Below, in pieces: positions 7,932 to 16,813 of a stretch of DNA of 64,000 nt. Numbering within the stretch: the stretch's first letter is position 1; the number at the start of each line of letters is the position of its first letter. Position numbers and translations under genes: made by a program. The DNA comes from Vagococcus allomyrinae (GTDB lineage: Bacteria; Bacillota; Bacilli; Lactobacillales; Vagococcaceae): assembly GCF_017829975.1 (NCBI RefSeq), contig NZ_JAEEGA010000004.1, positions 62,001 through 126,000 on the forward strand. Direction: 5' to 3'. Below the pieces are notes generated by a model. That model saw nothing but the letters and a program-made list of their open reading frames with translations, did not search any database and was not told the origin of the DNA.

Positions 7932-9956
7932 ATGATTGATAACTTAGTTATTGGCAACGCCATGACCATTAAACTTGAAGATGTCTTACCTGACATGCCT
8001 AAATTTCAAGAAGGAATTCGGCGAGCACCAGATAGAGGATTTCGTTTATCTCAAGCTCAGGCCACATTAGCCTTAAAAAACGCTTTAAGATATATTCCGG
8101 AAAAGTACCACGAGCAAATGATTCCAGAGTTCTTACATGAGTTAAAAACCCGTGGTCGAATATATGGCTATCGTTGGTACCCAAGAGATCGTGTACAAGG
8201 GCGTCCAATCGACGAATACAAAGGAAAATGTGTTGCGGCCAAAGCCATGCAAGTGATGATTGATAATAATCTGGATTTTGACGTTGCTCTTTATCCCTAT
8301 GAACTAGTAACCTACGGTGAAACTGGGCAGGTTTGCTCCAATTGGATGCAATATCATTTGATTAAGCGGTACCTTGAGGAGATGACTGATGAACAAACGC
8401 TGGTTGTAGAGTCTGGACATCCCTTAGGGTTATTCCAATCAAAAAAAGACGCGCCTCGAGTGATTATCACGAATGGTTTGCTCGTTGGCGAATATGATAA
8501 TATCGATGATTGGGAAATCGCTGAACAAATGGGCGTTACTAACTATGGTCAAATGACCGCAGGCGGTTGGATGTATATCGGCCCCCAAGGAATTGTTCAT
8601 GGTACTTTTAACACCTTACTTAATGCTGGCCGCTTAAAATTAGGGATTCCAGATGAAGGAGACTTGGCGGGTAAATTGTTTGTCACTTCAGGGTTAGGTG
8701 GTATGAGCGGTGCCCAAGGGAAAGCTGGTGAAATCGCAAATTCAGTTACCATCGTTGCTGAAGTCGATATGTCACGGATTGATACCCGTTTAGAACAAGG
8801 TTGGATCAGTAATTTGGCACAAACACCTGCGGAAGCCGTTGCAATTGCCAAGACTTACTTGGATAAAAAAGCCGCCACTTCCATCGCCTACCATGGAAAT
8901 ATTGTTGAGTTGTTAGAATACATGGATCAACAAAATATTCATATCGATTTATTATCAGATCAGACCTCTTGCCACAATGTGTACGAAGGTGGCTACTGTC
9001 CTGTAGGTATTACTTTTGCAGAGAGAACCCAGCTTTTAGCTGACGACCAAAAAACCTTTAGAACTCTGATTGATCAGACACTTAAGCGTCATTTTGAGGT
9101 CATAAAATCACTTACTCGTAAAGGAACCTATTTCTTTGATTATGGTAATTCCTTTATGAAAGCTATCTATGATTCTGGCATTAAAGAAATTTCCAAAAAT
9201 GGCGTCGATGACAAAGATGGCTTTATCTGGCCATCATATGTTGAAGATATTATGGGGCCGATGCTCTTTGATTATGGTTATGGTCCATTTCGTTGGGTAT
9301 GTCTTAGTGGCAAGCATGAAGATTTAATGGCGACAGATAAAGCTGCCATGGAAGCGATTGATCCTAATCGACGTTACCAAGATCGTGATAATTATAATTG
9401 GATTAGAGATGCTGAAAAGAACCAGCTTGTCGTTGGAACTGAAGCGCGGATCCTTTATCAAGATGCTCTTGGACGAATTAATATTGCCCTTAAATTTAAT
9501 GAATTGATTCGTCAAGGAAAGATTGGGCCAGTCATGCTAGGTCGCGATCACCATGACGTTTCTGGGACAGACTCACCATTTAGAGAAACCTCTAATATTA
9601 AAGATGGCAGTAATGTAACAGCGGATATGGCAACGCAATGTTTTGCTGGTAATGCTGCCCGGGGAATGAGTCTGATCGCCCTTCACAATGGAGGAGGTGT
9701 CGGTATTGGCAAGTCAATCAACGGTGGATTTGGTATGGTCTTAGATGGCAGTGAACTATGTGACGAGATCATTAAATCAGCCATTGCTTGGGACACAATG
9801 GGAGGCGTTGCTCGTAGAAGCTGGGCGCGAAATGAACATGCTATCGAAACCTCAATTGAATACAATGAAATGAGAGCGGGCACTGACCATATTACCATTC
9901 CATATTTGACAAATGAGGAAGAAGTTAAAGCTGCAGTTGAAAAATTGTTTAGCTAG
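7932..9956 (+). CDS. hutU: Urocanate hydratase, long form
   Basis: The enzyme hydrates urocanate to 4-imidazolone-5-propionate using tightly bound NAD as an electrophile. At 674 residues it is the long form, like the animal enzyme, rather than the usual bacterial form of about 557. The glycine-rich NAD motif SGLGGMSGAQGKAG (about 254-267), the YCPVGITFAERTQLL segment and the catalytic-cysteine motif GPFRWVCLSG (about 456-465) are intact. The ribosome site AAAGGAGG is optimal. Histidine ammonia-lyase, which makes urocanate, is not in this window. The FNT channel gene follows 76 bp downstream. Confidence 0.96.
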   Translation: MIDNLVIGNAMTIKLEDVLPDMPKFQEGIRRAPDRGFRLSQAQATLALKNALRYIPEKYHEQMIPEFLHELKTRGRIYGYRWYPRDRVQGRPIDEYKGKCVAAKAMQVMIDNNLDFDVALYPYELVTYGETGQVCSNWMQYHLIKRYLEEMTDEQTLVVESGHPLGLFQSKKDAPRVIITNGLLVGEYDNIDDWEIAEQMGVTNYGQMTAGGWMYIGPQGIVHGTFNTLLNAGRLKLGIPDEGDLAGKLFVTSGLGGMSGAQGKAGEIANSVTIVAEVDMSRIDTRLEQGWISNLAQTPAEAVAIAKTYLDKKAATSIAYHGNIVELLEYMDQQNIHIDLLSDQTSCHNVYEGGYCPVGITFAERTQLLADDQKTFRTLIDQTLKRHFEVIKSLTRKGTYFFDYGNSFMKAIYDSGIKEISKNGVDDKDGFIWPSYVEDIMGPMLFDYGYGPFRWVCLSGKHEDLMATDKAAMEAIDPNRRYQDRDNYNWIRDAEKNQLVVGTEARILYQDALGRINIALKFNELIRQGKIGPVMLGRDHHDVSGTDSPFRETSNIKDGSNVTADMATQCFAGNAARGMSLIALHNGGGVGIGKSINGGFGMVLDGSELCDEIIKSAIAWDTMGGVARRSWARNEHAIETSIEYNEMRAGTDHITIPYLTNEEEVKAAVEKLFS

Positions 9957-9971
9957 ACACTAAACTCAGGG

Positions 9972-9999
9972 AGGAGGCTGTTTAAACAGACCTCCTTCT
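9972..9999 (+). terminator. Hairpin between hutU and the FNT channel gene
   Basis: AGGAGG-CTGTTTAAACAG-ACCTCCT forms a stem followed by TCTTTAT. It is either a leaky terminator that lowers expression of the next gene or a processing/stability hairpin. Confidence 0.6.
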
Positions 10000-10032
10000 T
10001 TATGGTCAAAAATAATTTCTGGAGGCATTTTT

Positions 10033-10791
10033 ATGTATTCACTTGAAGAAACACTAGCCATCACAATAAAAAAAGGCAAAGCTAAAGTCCATAAACCGTT
10101 GAGAGCTAAACTAATACTGGGATTTATCGGTGGTGCCATGATTTCTCTAGGCTATTTAGCATACATCCGTGTTATTTCTTCCATTGCAGATCAATGGGGC
10201 AGTTTTGCTAGTTTAATCGGTGCCATGATTTTTCCAATTGGACTGATTGTCATTTTACTCGGTGGAGGTGAATTGATTACTGGCAATATGTTTGTGGTCT
10301 CCACCGCGTGGTTTGATAAAAAAGTCTCAACAAAAGAGCTTCTCTCAAATTTTGTGGTGATTACCTTCGCCAATATTATTGGCTCTTTATTTGTTGCGTA
10401 TTTTTTTGGTCATCTTGTCGGATTAACTTCGACAGGTGTTTATTTGCATGAGACCTTAACTATGGCGGCAGCTAAAATTAAGGCTACCCCTCTCCAAGCG
10501 TTTATTTCTGGTATTGGCTGTAACTGGTTTGTTGGATTATCCGTTTGGCTTTGTTACGGAACTAAAGACACTGTTGGCAAATATTTAGGTATTTGGTTTC
10601 CTGTGACAACATTTGTGGCCATCGGTTTTCAACATAGCGTGGCCAATGTCTTTATTATTAGTGCAGCGATTTTTGAAAATGGTGCCACATGGAAAGAATT
10701 CATTTTTAATTTCATCCCAGTTTATTTCGGTAACATTGTTGGCGGCGCCATTATGGTCGGCGGGTTATACTATGCCGTATATAAAAAGTAA
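10033..10791 (+). CDS. Formate/nitrite transporter (FNT) family channel
   Basis: This 252-residue integral membrane protein has about six transmembrane segments. The FNT signature appears as CNWFVGLSVWLCYG (about 160-173), and the central pore histidine lies in GFQHSVANVF (about 197-206). The family forms pentameric channels for formate, nitrite or related small anions. Here it follows hutU, and the formimino group released by FtcD can end up as formate through formyl-tetrahydrofolate, so formate export is the most economical inference. TTCTGGAGG precedes the ATG. Confidence 0.88.
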   Translation: MYSLEETLAITIKKGKAKVHKPLRAKLILGFIGGAMISLGYLAYIRVISSIADQWGSFASLIGAMIFPIGLIVILLGGGELITGNMFVVSTAWFDKKVSTKELLSNFVVITFANIIGSLFVAYFFGHLVGLTSTGVYLHETLTMAAAKIKATPLQAFISGIGCNWFVGLSVWLCYGTKDTVGKYLGIWFPVTTFVAIGFQHSVANVFIISAAIFENGATWKEFIFNFIPVYFGNIVGGAIMVGGLYYAVYKK

Positions 10792-10847
10792 ATAAAGATA
10801 ACGTAATAGTAAAGGGACCTCCCTTTACTATTTACATTATCTTTATT
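10792..10847. terminator. Long bidirectional terminator
   Basis: An almost uninterrupted stem, AATAAAGATAAcGTaATAGT and AAAGGGA against their complements, ends at 10847. It closes the hutU-FNT unit and the convergent membrane protein gene. Confidence 0.85.
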
Positions 10848-10899
10848 CATTACTCTGTTAATTCTTGTTTTCAATGATTTAAAATTCGACTAATTTAAA

Positions 10900-12273
10900 T
10901 TAATTTGACCGCTTAGCTACTTTTCCGTCGGGATTTTTCCATAAATATAAACAAATTCCCATTCCAATTAATAATCCCCCAATACTTAACCATTTCGTCA
11001 CATCTAAAATCGCCACTTCAACTGGCGATATCATTTTTTTCCCTGTTAATTCAAGCAACAGTTTCCCTGGTTGACCCTTTAATTTTGCCAACACCCAAAT
11101 CATAGTCATCAGCAAAAATTGATGTGTCAAACTACCTTTATTTTGAGTAGTAAATTTCACTAGCAACCGCTGATCGATAGGAATTCCTTCAGTTTCGTAA
11201 TAGTAAGTATTTAACCATGAACCAAGGCCGCTGCGGAAAAAACTAATCATAAACCAAGGAACCATCGGTAAATTAGGAATCAACACTAATAGAAGACTTC
11301 CTGCTAAACCACCAATTAGCACTAAGAGAGGAGGCCATTTTGAAAATAATCTTAATATCCACTTTATGCCAAACATGGCAATCACAACGCCACAGACATA
11401 GGGCAGGTAAAGATGAGTGGTCACCTGATCAAATCCAGCAAGTACGCCAACGTACAAAGAACCAAATAAAATCAAAAAATTTCCAACCATGCCAGTTAAG
11501 AATGTAAGTAAATTTAGCCAGACTGGTAAGTGCCACTTTTTAGACATTTTATTTAGTGACAATATGCTTAAAATAAAAATGAAAGAAAAAACTACAATGG
11601 CAATAGCCAAATCATTTACCCTAAATAACAAACGGCCACCGCGAAGAAGTAATAATAATACAAAAAACACGACAAATACGATTAACTCTTTTCGTGAAAC
11701 TAGGCTTTGGTCATCCTTTTTCAGTTGATAGTTTGGATAACCCTTAACAGCTATAAAAGCCATAGCATAAAAGAACACATAAAGTGTAAACACCAGTGTC
11801 ATTTGTACCTCTTTCAGAAAAATCATGCTTCCAAAAAGAAACGACAAGAGGACCACTCCAGCCAGATAGTTCGCCAAGGTCATGGGAACAAACCCTTGCT
11901 GTTTTTCATGAAAATTTACGGTCAGGTTCGCAGGTTGTAACCAGGCTGCACTCAATCCCAATAAGATACCTGAGAGAATATACAAAGGAAAATAAACGCT
12001 ACCTAATGCTCCGAAAAAAGAACCCGCACCACCAAAGATAAGTGATGTCACCAATAATTTATAACTATCTGCTCCAAGGCTCAGCCCGCGAAATAAAAAA
12101 ATACCAGTCATACGAAAGGTATAAAAAAACACAAAAGGTAAAATATTCAGCCAACTTTGGCCATCACTTAAGCTGATAAACAATAGATATGGCACAAGAA
12201 TAATCGTATTGCTCAAAACAAAAGGAGCTGATTGACTTAAATTGAGCCCCATTCTTTTTAGTATATTCACCAT
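10900..12273 (-). CDS. Polytopic membrane protein, possibly a transporter
   Basis: I do not recognise the family with certainty. The 457-residue protein has about 12 to 14 hydrophobic segments with short loops, similar in size and layout to major facilitator transporters but without a clear MFS signature. A long hydrophilic linker (KGYPNYQLKKDDQSLVSRKE) near the middle separates two halves, again MFS-like. The ATG has an ideal AAAGGAG site. It stands between the hut island and the eut operon and may form a transcription unit with the upstream MazG-like gene. No substrate can be inferred. Confidence 0.6.
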   Translation of the reverse strand: MVNILKRMGLNLSQSAPFVLSNTIILVPYLLFISLSDGQSWLNILPFVFFYTFRMTGIFLFRGLSLGADSYKLLVTSLIFGGAGSFFGALGSVYFPLYILSGILLGLSAAWLQPANLTVNFHEKQQGFVPMTLANYLAGVVLLSFLFGSMIFLKEVQMTLVFTLYVFFYAMAFIAVKGYPNYQLKKDDQSLVSRKELIVFVVFFVLLLLLRGGRLLFRVNDLAIAIVVFSFIFILSILSLNKMSKKWHLPVWLNLLTFLTGMVGNFLILFGSLYVGVLAGFDQVTTHLYLPYVCGVVIAMFGIKWILRLFSKWPPLLVLIGGLAGSLLLVLIPNLPMVPWFMISFFRSGLGSWLNTYYYETEGIPIDQRLLVKFTTQNKGSLTHQFLLMTMIWVLAKLKGQPGKLLLELTGKKMISPVEVAILDVTKWLSIGGLLIGMGICLYLWKNPDGKVAKRSN

Positions 12274-12332
12274 GTTAACTCCTTTTTAGACTTTACTCCC
12301 TTGAGTCGCTATTTGTTTACAACAATGCCCCC

Positions 12333-12641
12333 TCATTCTCCGTCTTCTAACAATCCTTTTTCTTTAGAGTAAGTCATGTAGTGGTACACCTTTTCTATTT
12401 TACTCACTTTTATTTCCGCTATTTTTTCTGGAGAAAATTCCTGAATAAGCGAATGCTTTTGCATCTCTTCAATCATCGCCGTCAGCTGATAATATTCCGT
12501 CAAGATCTCTTCTTCATTACTTTGATTTGGTGTCTTTGGATGACAATCATCAAATCCAAATCTTAAGGCTTTGGACAATACTTGCTGGATCTCTGCGCAT
12601 TCTTCCATGGCCACAACTGTTAAGTATTCGTTTACTTTCAT
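12333..12641 (-). CDS. MazG-like all-alpha nucleotide pyrophosphohydrolase
   Basis: The small 102-residue protein has the MAMEECAEIQQVLSKALRFG helix and a following EEILTEYYQLTAMIEEM helix. These are the acidic EExxE and ExxxE/D elements that bind magnesium in all-alpha NTP pyrophosphatases. Such proteins hydrolyse non-canonical NTPs or other nucleotides. The frame opens with a GTG at 12650 that is too close to GGAGG, so I chose the ATG at 12641 (11 nt). The substrate is unknown. Confidence 0.7.
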   Translation of the reverse strand: MKVNEYLTVVAMEECAEIQQVLSKALRFGFDDCHPKTPNQSNEEEILTEYYQLTAMIEEMQKHSLIQEFSPEKIAEIKVSKIEKVYHYMTYSKEKGLLEDGE

Positions 12642-12650
12642 TTTTTTCAC

Positions 12651-13032
12651 ATCCTCCTGCTGATTTTTACCTGTTCACTAGCTAGTCTTCTCCTTATCTA
12701 CGACATAAATTACCGATTGACACTTGCCAGTGATTAAAGATCATCATGATTCTCACACTTCTTTTGACAGTTTACTGTAGACGCTAATTACCTTCCTAAC
12801 GCCAGTTCCACTAGATTATCTAAGAGGAGCTGGACAAGTTTAAACTATTTATATTATATAGCTAAAATCCTCGTACTTCCATTCTTTTGTTTATTTGCTG
12901 CTAATCAGAGAGAATAACTGAATTCATAATGATTATAGTAGACGTAATTCTCAAAATTTACCTATTCACCGCATTAAAAAAGAATTTATTTGCTATAATG
13001 AGTTTACCAGTTATGAAAGGAAGGTCTTTGTC
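12651..13032. promoter_or_regulatory. Intergenic region with YjbR promoter
   Basis: No gene is visible in this 380-bp stretch. On the plus strand an extended -10 element, TGCTATAAT at 12991-12999, lies about 30 nt before the YjbR start. The -35 position (GCATTA) is poor. The rest is AT-rich and featureless to me. Confidence 0.5.
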
Positions 13033-13386
13033 ATGATAAAAGAACGTATCCTCGGCTATGCTGAAAAGAAATATAGCACCCTACCTGAATCTCCATTTAG
13101 CTCCTCTCCTAGTACAATTGTTTTTAGGCATAAACGAAATAGAAAGTGGTATGGAGTTATTATGAGTGTGGCGAAAAATAAACTAGGACTGGACTCAGAG
13201 TTACAGATCGAACTGATTTGCGTCAAACTTAATCCTGAATTAATCGATATATTAAGAAATAAGGAGGGCTATTACCCTGCTTATCACATGAACAAAGAAC
13301 ATTGGGTTTCGATCGTCTTAGACGGAACTATTTCCAGCGAAGAAATCTGCTCACTTCTTGACGACAGTTATTATTTAACTAAATAA
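13033..13386 (+). CDS. MmcQ/YjbR family protein
   Basis: The 117-residue protein matches the MmcQ/YjbR fold: an FRHKRNRKWYGVIMSV strand pair, a central LICVKLNPELIDILR segment and the closing motif HWVSIVLDGTISSEEICSLL. The family is small, often called DNA-binding on structural grounds, and its biological role is not settled. AAAGGAAGG precedes the ATG, with an extended -10 promoter upstream. It converges on the end of the eut operon. Confidence 0.8.
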   Translation: MIKERILGYAEKKYSTLPESPFSSSPSTIVFRHKRNRKWYGVIMSVAKNKLGLDSELQIELICVKLNPELIDILRNKEGYYPAYHMNKEHWVSIVLDGTISSEEICSLLDDSYYLTK

Positions 13387-13389
13387 AAT

Positions 13390-13429
13390 AGGGATATCAA
13401 GAAAATGGCAACCTTTTCCTGATATCCCT
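13390..13429. terminator. Bidirectional terminator at the end of the eut operon
   Basis: AGGGATATCA (13390-13399) pairs with TGATATCCCT (13420-13429). Minus-strand reading continues into ATTTTATTT. A smaller CTGTT/AACAG hairpin at 13443-13457 adds to it. Confidence 0.75.
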
Positions 13430-13511
13430 GTTAATTATCACACTGTTATTCTAACAGCTTTTTCACATGCTAACCATTAAACGTGGCAGAAAGTCTATCG
13501 TAACAAACCAA

Positions 13512-14345
13512 TCAGTCTAAAATACTCGCTTTAGCAATTCCTAAAGGGGTCACAAATTGAGGATAATCTGGTCGAATAACTGGAACCCCAATATACGCAG
13601 AAAATGCCGAGGCAAACTCTTCAAAATAGCTGGCCCCACCAACAACATAAAGTGGAGAAATCGGATGTTGAGCCAAAATCGTTTTGGTGATTTCAGCCAT
13701 TTTATCAATCACCGGCTTAACAATGATAAAATTATCACGTTCTTGCTTATGGTCTCGTTTTAGCAGTTCCGCTTCTTGAAAACTGATTCGGTAATGGCCT
13801 GCTAAAACCAAACTCATATGGGTTCCCCCAGTCGGTTCATCGATGGTCAATACGACTTGATCGTTTTCGATGATGCTAATTCCTGTCGTCCCGCCACCTA
13901 CATCAATCACGCCACCGTGATGCATGTCCAATAGACAAGCGGCTGCTTCAGGCTCATCAATAACTGTCGTTACCTCGATCCCAGCTGATTCCAAAACATT
14001 GGAGACGATCTTCTTGTCATTACCAACCGTTCCAGGAGGTATTGCTGTTGCAGCCTTTTCAATGGCCACCCCAAGTACTTGTTCAGCCTCACTCACTAAG
14101 CGAGAAACGATCTGCACAGCTTCCACATAATTAACCACAAGCCCATCACGAATGACTTCAGCAAATTCAAAGCTTCCGTAAACAGGTCGATCTTGATGAT
14201 CAAGGACTGCCAATACAATTGATGATGTTCCTAAATCAATCCCAATTTTTAAAGGGAATGTTTTGTCAAAACTTCGACTCGTTTTTGTGTTTGCAAGTTG
14301 ATGAAAATCAGCCAGTAAGTGATTAGCCCTAGTTATATCAACCAT
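13512..14345 (-). CDS. eutJ: Ethanolamine utilization chaperone-like ATPase EutJ
   Basis: This is an ASKHA (Hsp70/actin-fold) protein of 277 residues. It has phosphate-1 motif KIGIDLGTSSIVLAVLD (about 33-49), phosphate-2 motif GGVIDVGGGTTGISI (about 145-159) and a DEPEAAACLL segment. EutJ is found in eut loci and is thought to act as a chaperone in the microcompartment, but its reaction is unproven. It is the last gene of the long eut operon, 22 bp after eutQ, with an AGGAGGGG ribosome site. It is distinct from EutA (24.9 kb) and the GlmL-type protein (1.8 kb), so the window has three ASKHA proteins. Confidence 0.92.
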   Translation of the reverse strand: MVDITRANHLLADFHQLANTKTSRSFDKTFPLKIGIDLGTSSIVLAVLDHQDRPVYGSFEFAEVIRDGLVVNYVEAVQIVSRLVSEAEQVLGVAIEKAATAIPPGTVGNDKKIVSNVLESAGIEVTTVIDEPEAAACLLDMHHGGVIDVGGGTTGISIIENDQVVLTIDEPTGGTHMSLVLAGHYRISFQEAELLKRDHKQERDNFIIVKPVIDKMAEITKTILAQHPISPLYVVGGASYFEEFASAFSAYIGVPVIRPDYPQFVTPLGIAKASILD

Positions 14346-14367
14346 AAAACCCCTCCTATTTGTTCCG

Positions 14368-14823
14368 CTATTGGGATGCCCAATCTGCTGGGTAAGTCAC
14401 ATATAGAAAACGCGCATCACCTTCAACCGAAAATTGAATCCTACTACTTTTAGGAATAAATAAGACTTCGCCTGGTCCAGCAGATATCTGACGACCATTA
14501 ATTAAGACACTTAAAGTCCCTTCTATTATGTAATCCACTTCATCATACTCTAAAGTCCAATCAAAGGTGGTATCCTTCATAACCATTAACCCACATCCCA
14601 GCCGAGGACTTTCAGCTAAAGTAACTAAGTCTTTGCAATAGACAACATCTCCGGCTTTTCCGGTATCCAAGCGATCTTCTTCAGTAACTTCAAGTGTTGG
14701 CAGCTTCACCGATAAGATGCCACTCGGGTCGACTGTTTTAGTATAATCTGATAAGGAAGAAAATTTCTCAAGTAACACACTTCTCACTATTTTCTCAATT
14801 AATTCCTGTTGATTGTCAGCCAT
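14368..14823 (-). CDS. eutQ: EutQ-type cupin protein
   Basis: The 151-residue protein has a C-terminal cupin barrel (for example DEVDYIIEGTLSVLING and GPGEVLFIPKSSRIQF) like Salmonella EutQ. In that organism EutQ was reported to have acetate kinase activity and to be needed for microcompartment function. The N-terminus (about 5-20, QELIEKIVRSVLLEKF) is an amphipathic helix followed by a linker, the form of microcompartment encapsulation peptides. The ATG overlaps the eutH stop by one base (TAATG), which implies translational coupling. Confidence 0.92.
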   Translation of the reverse strand: MADNQQELIEKIVRSVLLEKFSSLSDYTKTVDPSGILSVKLPTLEVTEEDRLDTGKAGDVVYCKDLVTLAESPRLGCGLMVMKDTTFDWTLEYDEVDYIIEGTLSVLINGRQISAGPGEVLFIPKSSRIQFSVEGDARFLYVTYPADWASQ

Positions 14824-15923
14824 TAGTTCGTCACCGCCTCAGCTTTTTTTGTCAAGCGATTAGACATAAACATGGCAACCAAAATAGCTGTAAACCCTCC
14901 TGCTAGTTTGCCCACTATCATCGGAAAAATCATTTCGCGGGCAACTCCAGCAGTAAAACCTAGATGATCCCCTAGAACAAAAGCAGCTGAAACTGCAAAC
15001 GCCACATTGATAATTTTTCCGCGATCATCCATATCTTTCATCATTTGAAACATCGGAATACTGTTGGCCATTGTCGCAATGAGTCCCGCAGCGGCCGTTT
15101 CATTCATGTTCAATACTTTTCCAAGTCCCATTAATGGTTTTTTAAAGACTCGCGTAATGACTTCAACTAGAACGAAAGCACCTGCTAATGTTAAAGCAAT
15201 CCCACCAACGGTTTCAATCCCATCCGTTACTGGAGCTGTCCCCTTGATTATCGTAATGCCTACCAACTGTTCAATCGCGCCAACAACTAAACCGAAAATA
15301 GCAACAATCACGACACCCTTACCAAAAATCGTAAAACCTTTGATCATACCGTCAGGAATAAACCAAAGTCCTAACATGATAAGCCCTGCAACAATTACAA
15401 TTGGTACTAAGTTTTTAAGAATCATCATCACATCAAATCCCGCTACTAAACCGCCAACAAAGGCTCCGATTGGAATGGTGATCATCCCTGATAAAACACC
15501 TGTAGCTAAAAATTGGTGGTCTTTCTTTTCAATAATTCCTAGAGCAACAGGAATTGTAAAGACGATCGTCGGCCCCATCATGGCCCCTAAGATTGTGCCT
15601 GCAAAAAGACCCGCTTCTGGGGTTTGCGCCATTTCGACTGCCAGTTGAAAGCCTCCCATATCATTCGCTAAAATCGTAGTAGCAAACATCGCCGGATCAG
15701 CTCCTAAGGCAGCATAAACTGGCACGACTACCGGTTTCAAAATGCCAGCTAAAACAGGTGCTAGCGTAATAATCCCTACCATCGAAAGTGCCAAAGACCC
15801 CATAGCCATGATACCTTCTTCAAATTGTTTCCCTAAACCAAATTTATTACCTAAACAATAATCAATTCCCCCAACAATCATGAAAAATACAATGATGTAC
15901 ATGATAATTTCGTTGATACCCAT
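14823..15923 (-). CDS. eutH: Ethanolamine permease/facilitator EutH
   Basis: This 366-residue integral membrane protein has about ten to eleven transmembrane segments and brings ethanolamine into the cell at low concentration or low pH. The N-terminal MGINEIIMYIIVFFMIVGG and the internal LANDMGGFQLAVEMAQTPE motif are characteristic of EutH. AAAGGAGG lies before the ATG. It sits between eutN and eutQ in the usual Firmicute order. Confidence 0.95.
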   Translation of the reverse strand: MGINEIIMYIIVFFMIVGGIDYCLGNKFGLGKQFEEGIMAMGSLALSMVGIITLAPVLAGILKPVVVPVYAALGADPAMFATTILANDMGGFQLAVEMAQTPEAGLFAGTILGAMMGPTIVFTIPVALGIIEKKDHQFLATGVLSGMITIPIGAFVGGLVAGFDVMMILKNLVPIVIVAGLIMLGLWFIPDGMIKGFTIFGKGVVIVAIFGLVVGAIEQLVGITIIKGTAPVTDGIETVGGIALTLAGAFVLVEVITRVFKKPLMGLGKVLNMNETAAAGLIATMANSIPMFQMMKDMDDRGKIINVAFAVSAAFVLGDHLGFTAGVAREMIFPMIVGKLAGGFTAILVAMFMSNRLTKKAEAVTN

Positions 15924-15968
15924 AATGTGATGAACCTCCTTTTAATGATAACTACCACTTCTACAAGT

Positions 15969-16232
15969 CTACTTCGTCTGTTCAACAGAATCAATAATAC
16001 CAACAATAGTAGCGTCAACAGGTATATCAGCACCATCAAGAGCGATTCTGGCAGAACTGCCCGTTGTCACTAAGACCAGATCACCAAACCCAGCTCCCGC
16101 ATTATCTGCAGCCACAAGCGTTTGACGATATTGATTTTTTTCCTCAATGTCTACAAGGAGAAATTTCAAGCCATTAAGTTTTTCATTTTTACGTGTCGCC
16201 CACAGACTTCCTGATACTTTTCCAATTAACAT
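15969..16232 (-). CDS. eutN: Microcompartment vertex protein EutN
   Basis: The 87-residue protein is of the EutN/CcmL pentamer family that caps the vertices of the microcompartment shell. It has the typical start MLIGKVSGSLWATRKNEKL, the AGAGFGDLVLVTTGSSAR core and the DATIVGIID end. Its length is normal. Confidence 0.96.
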   Translation of the reverse strand: MLIGKVSGSLWATRKNEKLNGLKFLLVDIEEKNQYRQTLVAADNAGAGFGDLVLVTTGSSARIALDGADIPVDATIVGIIDSVEQTK

Positions 16233-16246
16233 ATTGACGCCTCATT

Positions 16247-16813
16247 TCATTCTTTAATAAGTATAAGCTGGTATTCTCTAATTAAATCTTTGGCCAACGG
16301 GGTGATGATGGTCTCTTTCGACACAGTAATTGTTCGCTGGCCATCCTTGAGTGCTTCTTGGAGATGATGAACACTTAACAGTCTATTCTCCTTTTTAATA
16401 ACAGGATTTGTCATAAAAATTGCACCAAAACGTTGCCATTCTTCTTCCAAATGACTAATTTTCTTTTTCATGTTATAAGGACAGTCACCCAAAGCAGATG
16501 CGTATGTTCTTCCTGAAGTATTAACCAGAACCTCTTTTTTAGTCAATAGATGGGCTAGTATCAGCTCCTCTTCAGCATCCTTCGGTGTCATCGCGGCAAT
16601 TCTTCCTAAACGACCCAATGATAGTTCTGCGATGCACAGACTCGAATCACTGCTAGGGTGGTTCACTAGTTGATAGCCTTCATCTGTTAAGCGCTTAACT
16701 AATGTTTTTGTCGTTGCTCCTAAAACACACAGTGGCCGCTGCTCTTTCTCATATGCTAATTTCTCCATAACTTTTTCAGTGACAAACGCAACCAATTGTT
16801 CAAAATCAGGCAT
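16247..16813 (-). CDS. Conserved eut-operon protein of unknown function
   Basis: The 188-residue protein is a conserved member of Firmicute eut operons (a family named only as an ethanolamine utilization protein). The start is MPDFEQLVAFVTEKVMEKL at 16813: AAGGTG precedes it and the ATG overlaps the eutD stop, while the longer frame to 16906 would run through eutD. The first 16 residues form an amphipathic helix like encapsulation peptides. The rest has an alternating strand/helix region (PLCVLGATTKTLVKRL) and the C-terminal motif ITPLAKDLIREYQLILI, which resembles a segment of EutT-type proteins. No catalytic residues are recognised. Confidence 0.8.
   Translation of the reverse strand: MPDFEQLVAFVTEKVMEKLAYEKEQRPLCVLGATTKTLVKRLTDEGYQLVNHPSSDSSLCIAELSLGRLGRIAAMTPKDAEEELILAHLLTKKEVLVNTSGRTYASALGDCPYNMKKKISHLEEEWQRFGAIFMTNPVIKKENRLLSVHHLQEALKDGQRTITVSKETIITPLAKDLIREYQLILIKE

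Noticed and set aside
15064-15648. A 194-residue plus-strand ORF opposite eutH
   Set aside because: It is a long shadow frame of a hydrophobic gene, without a promoter or ribosome site.
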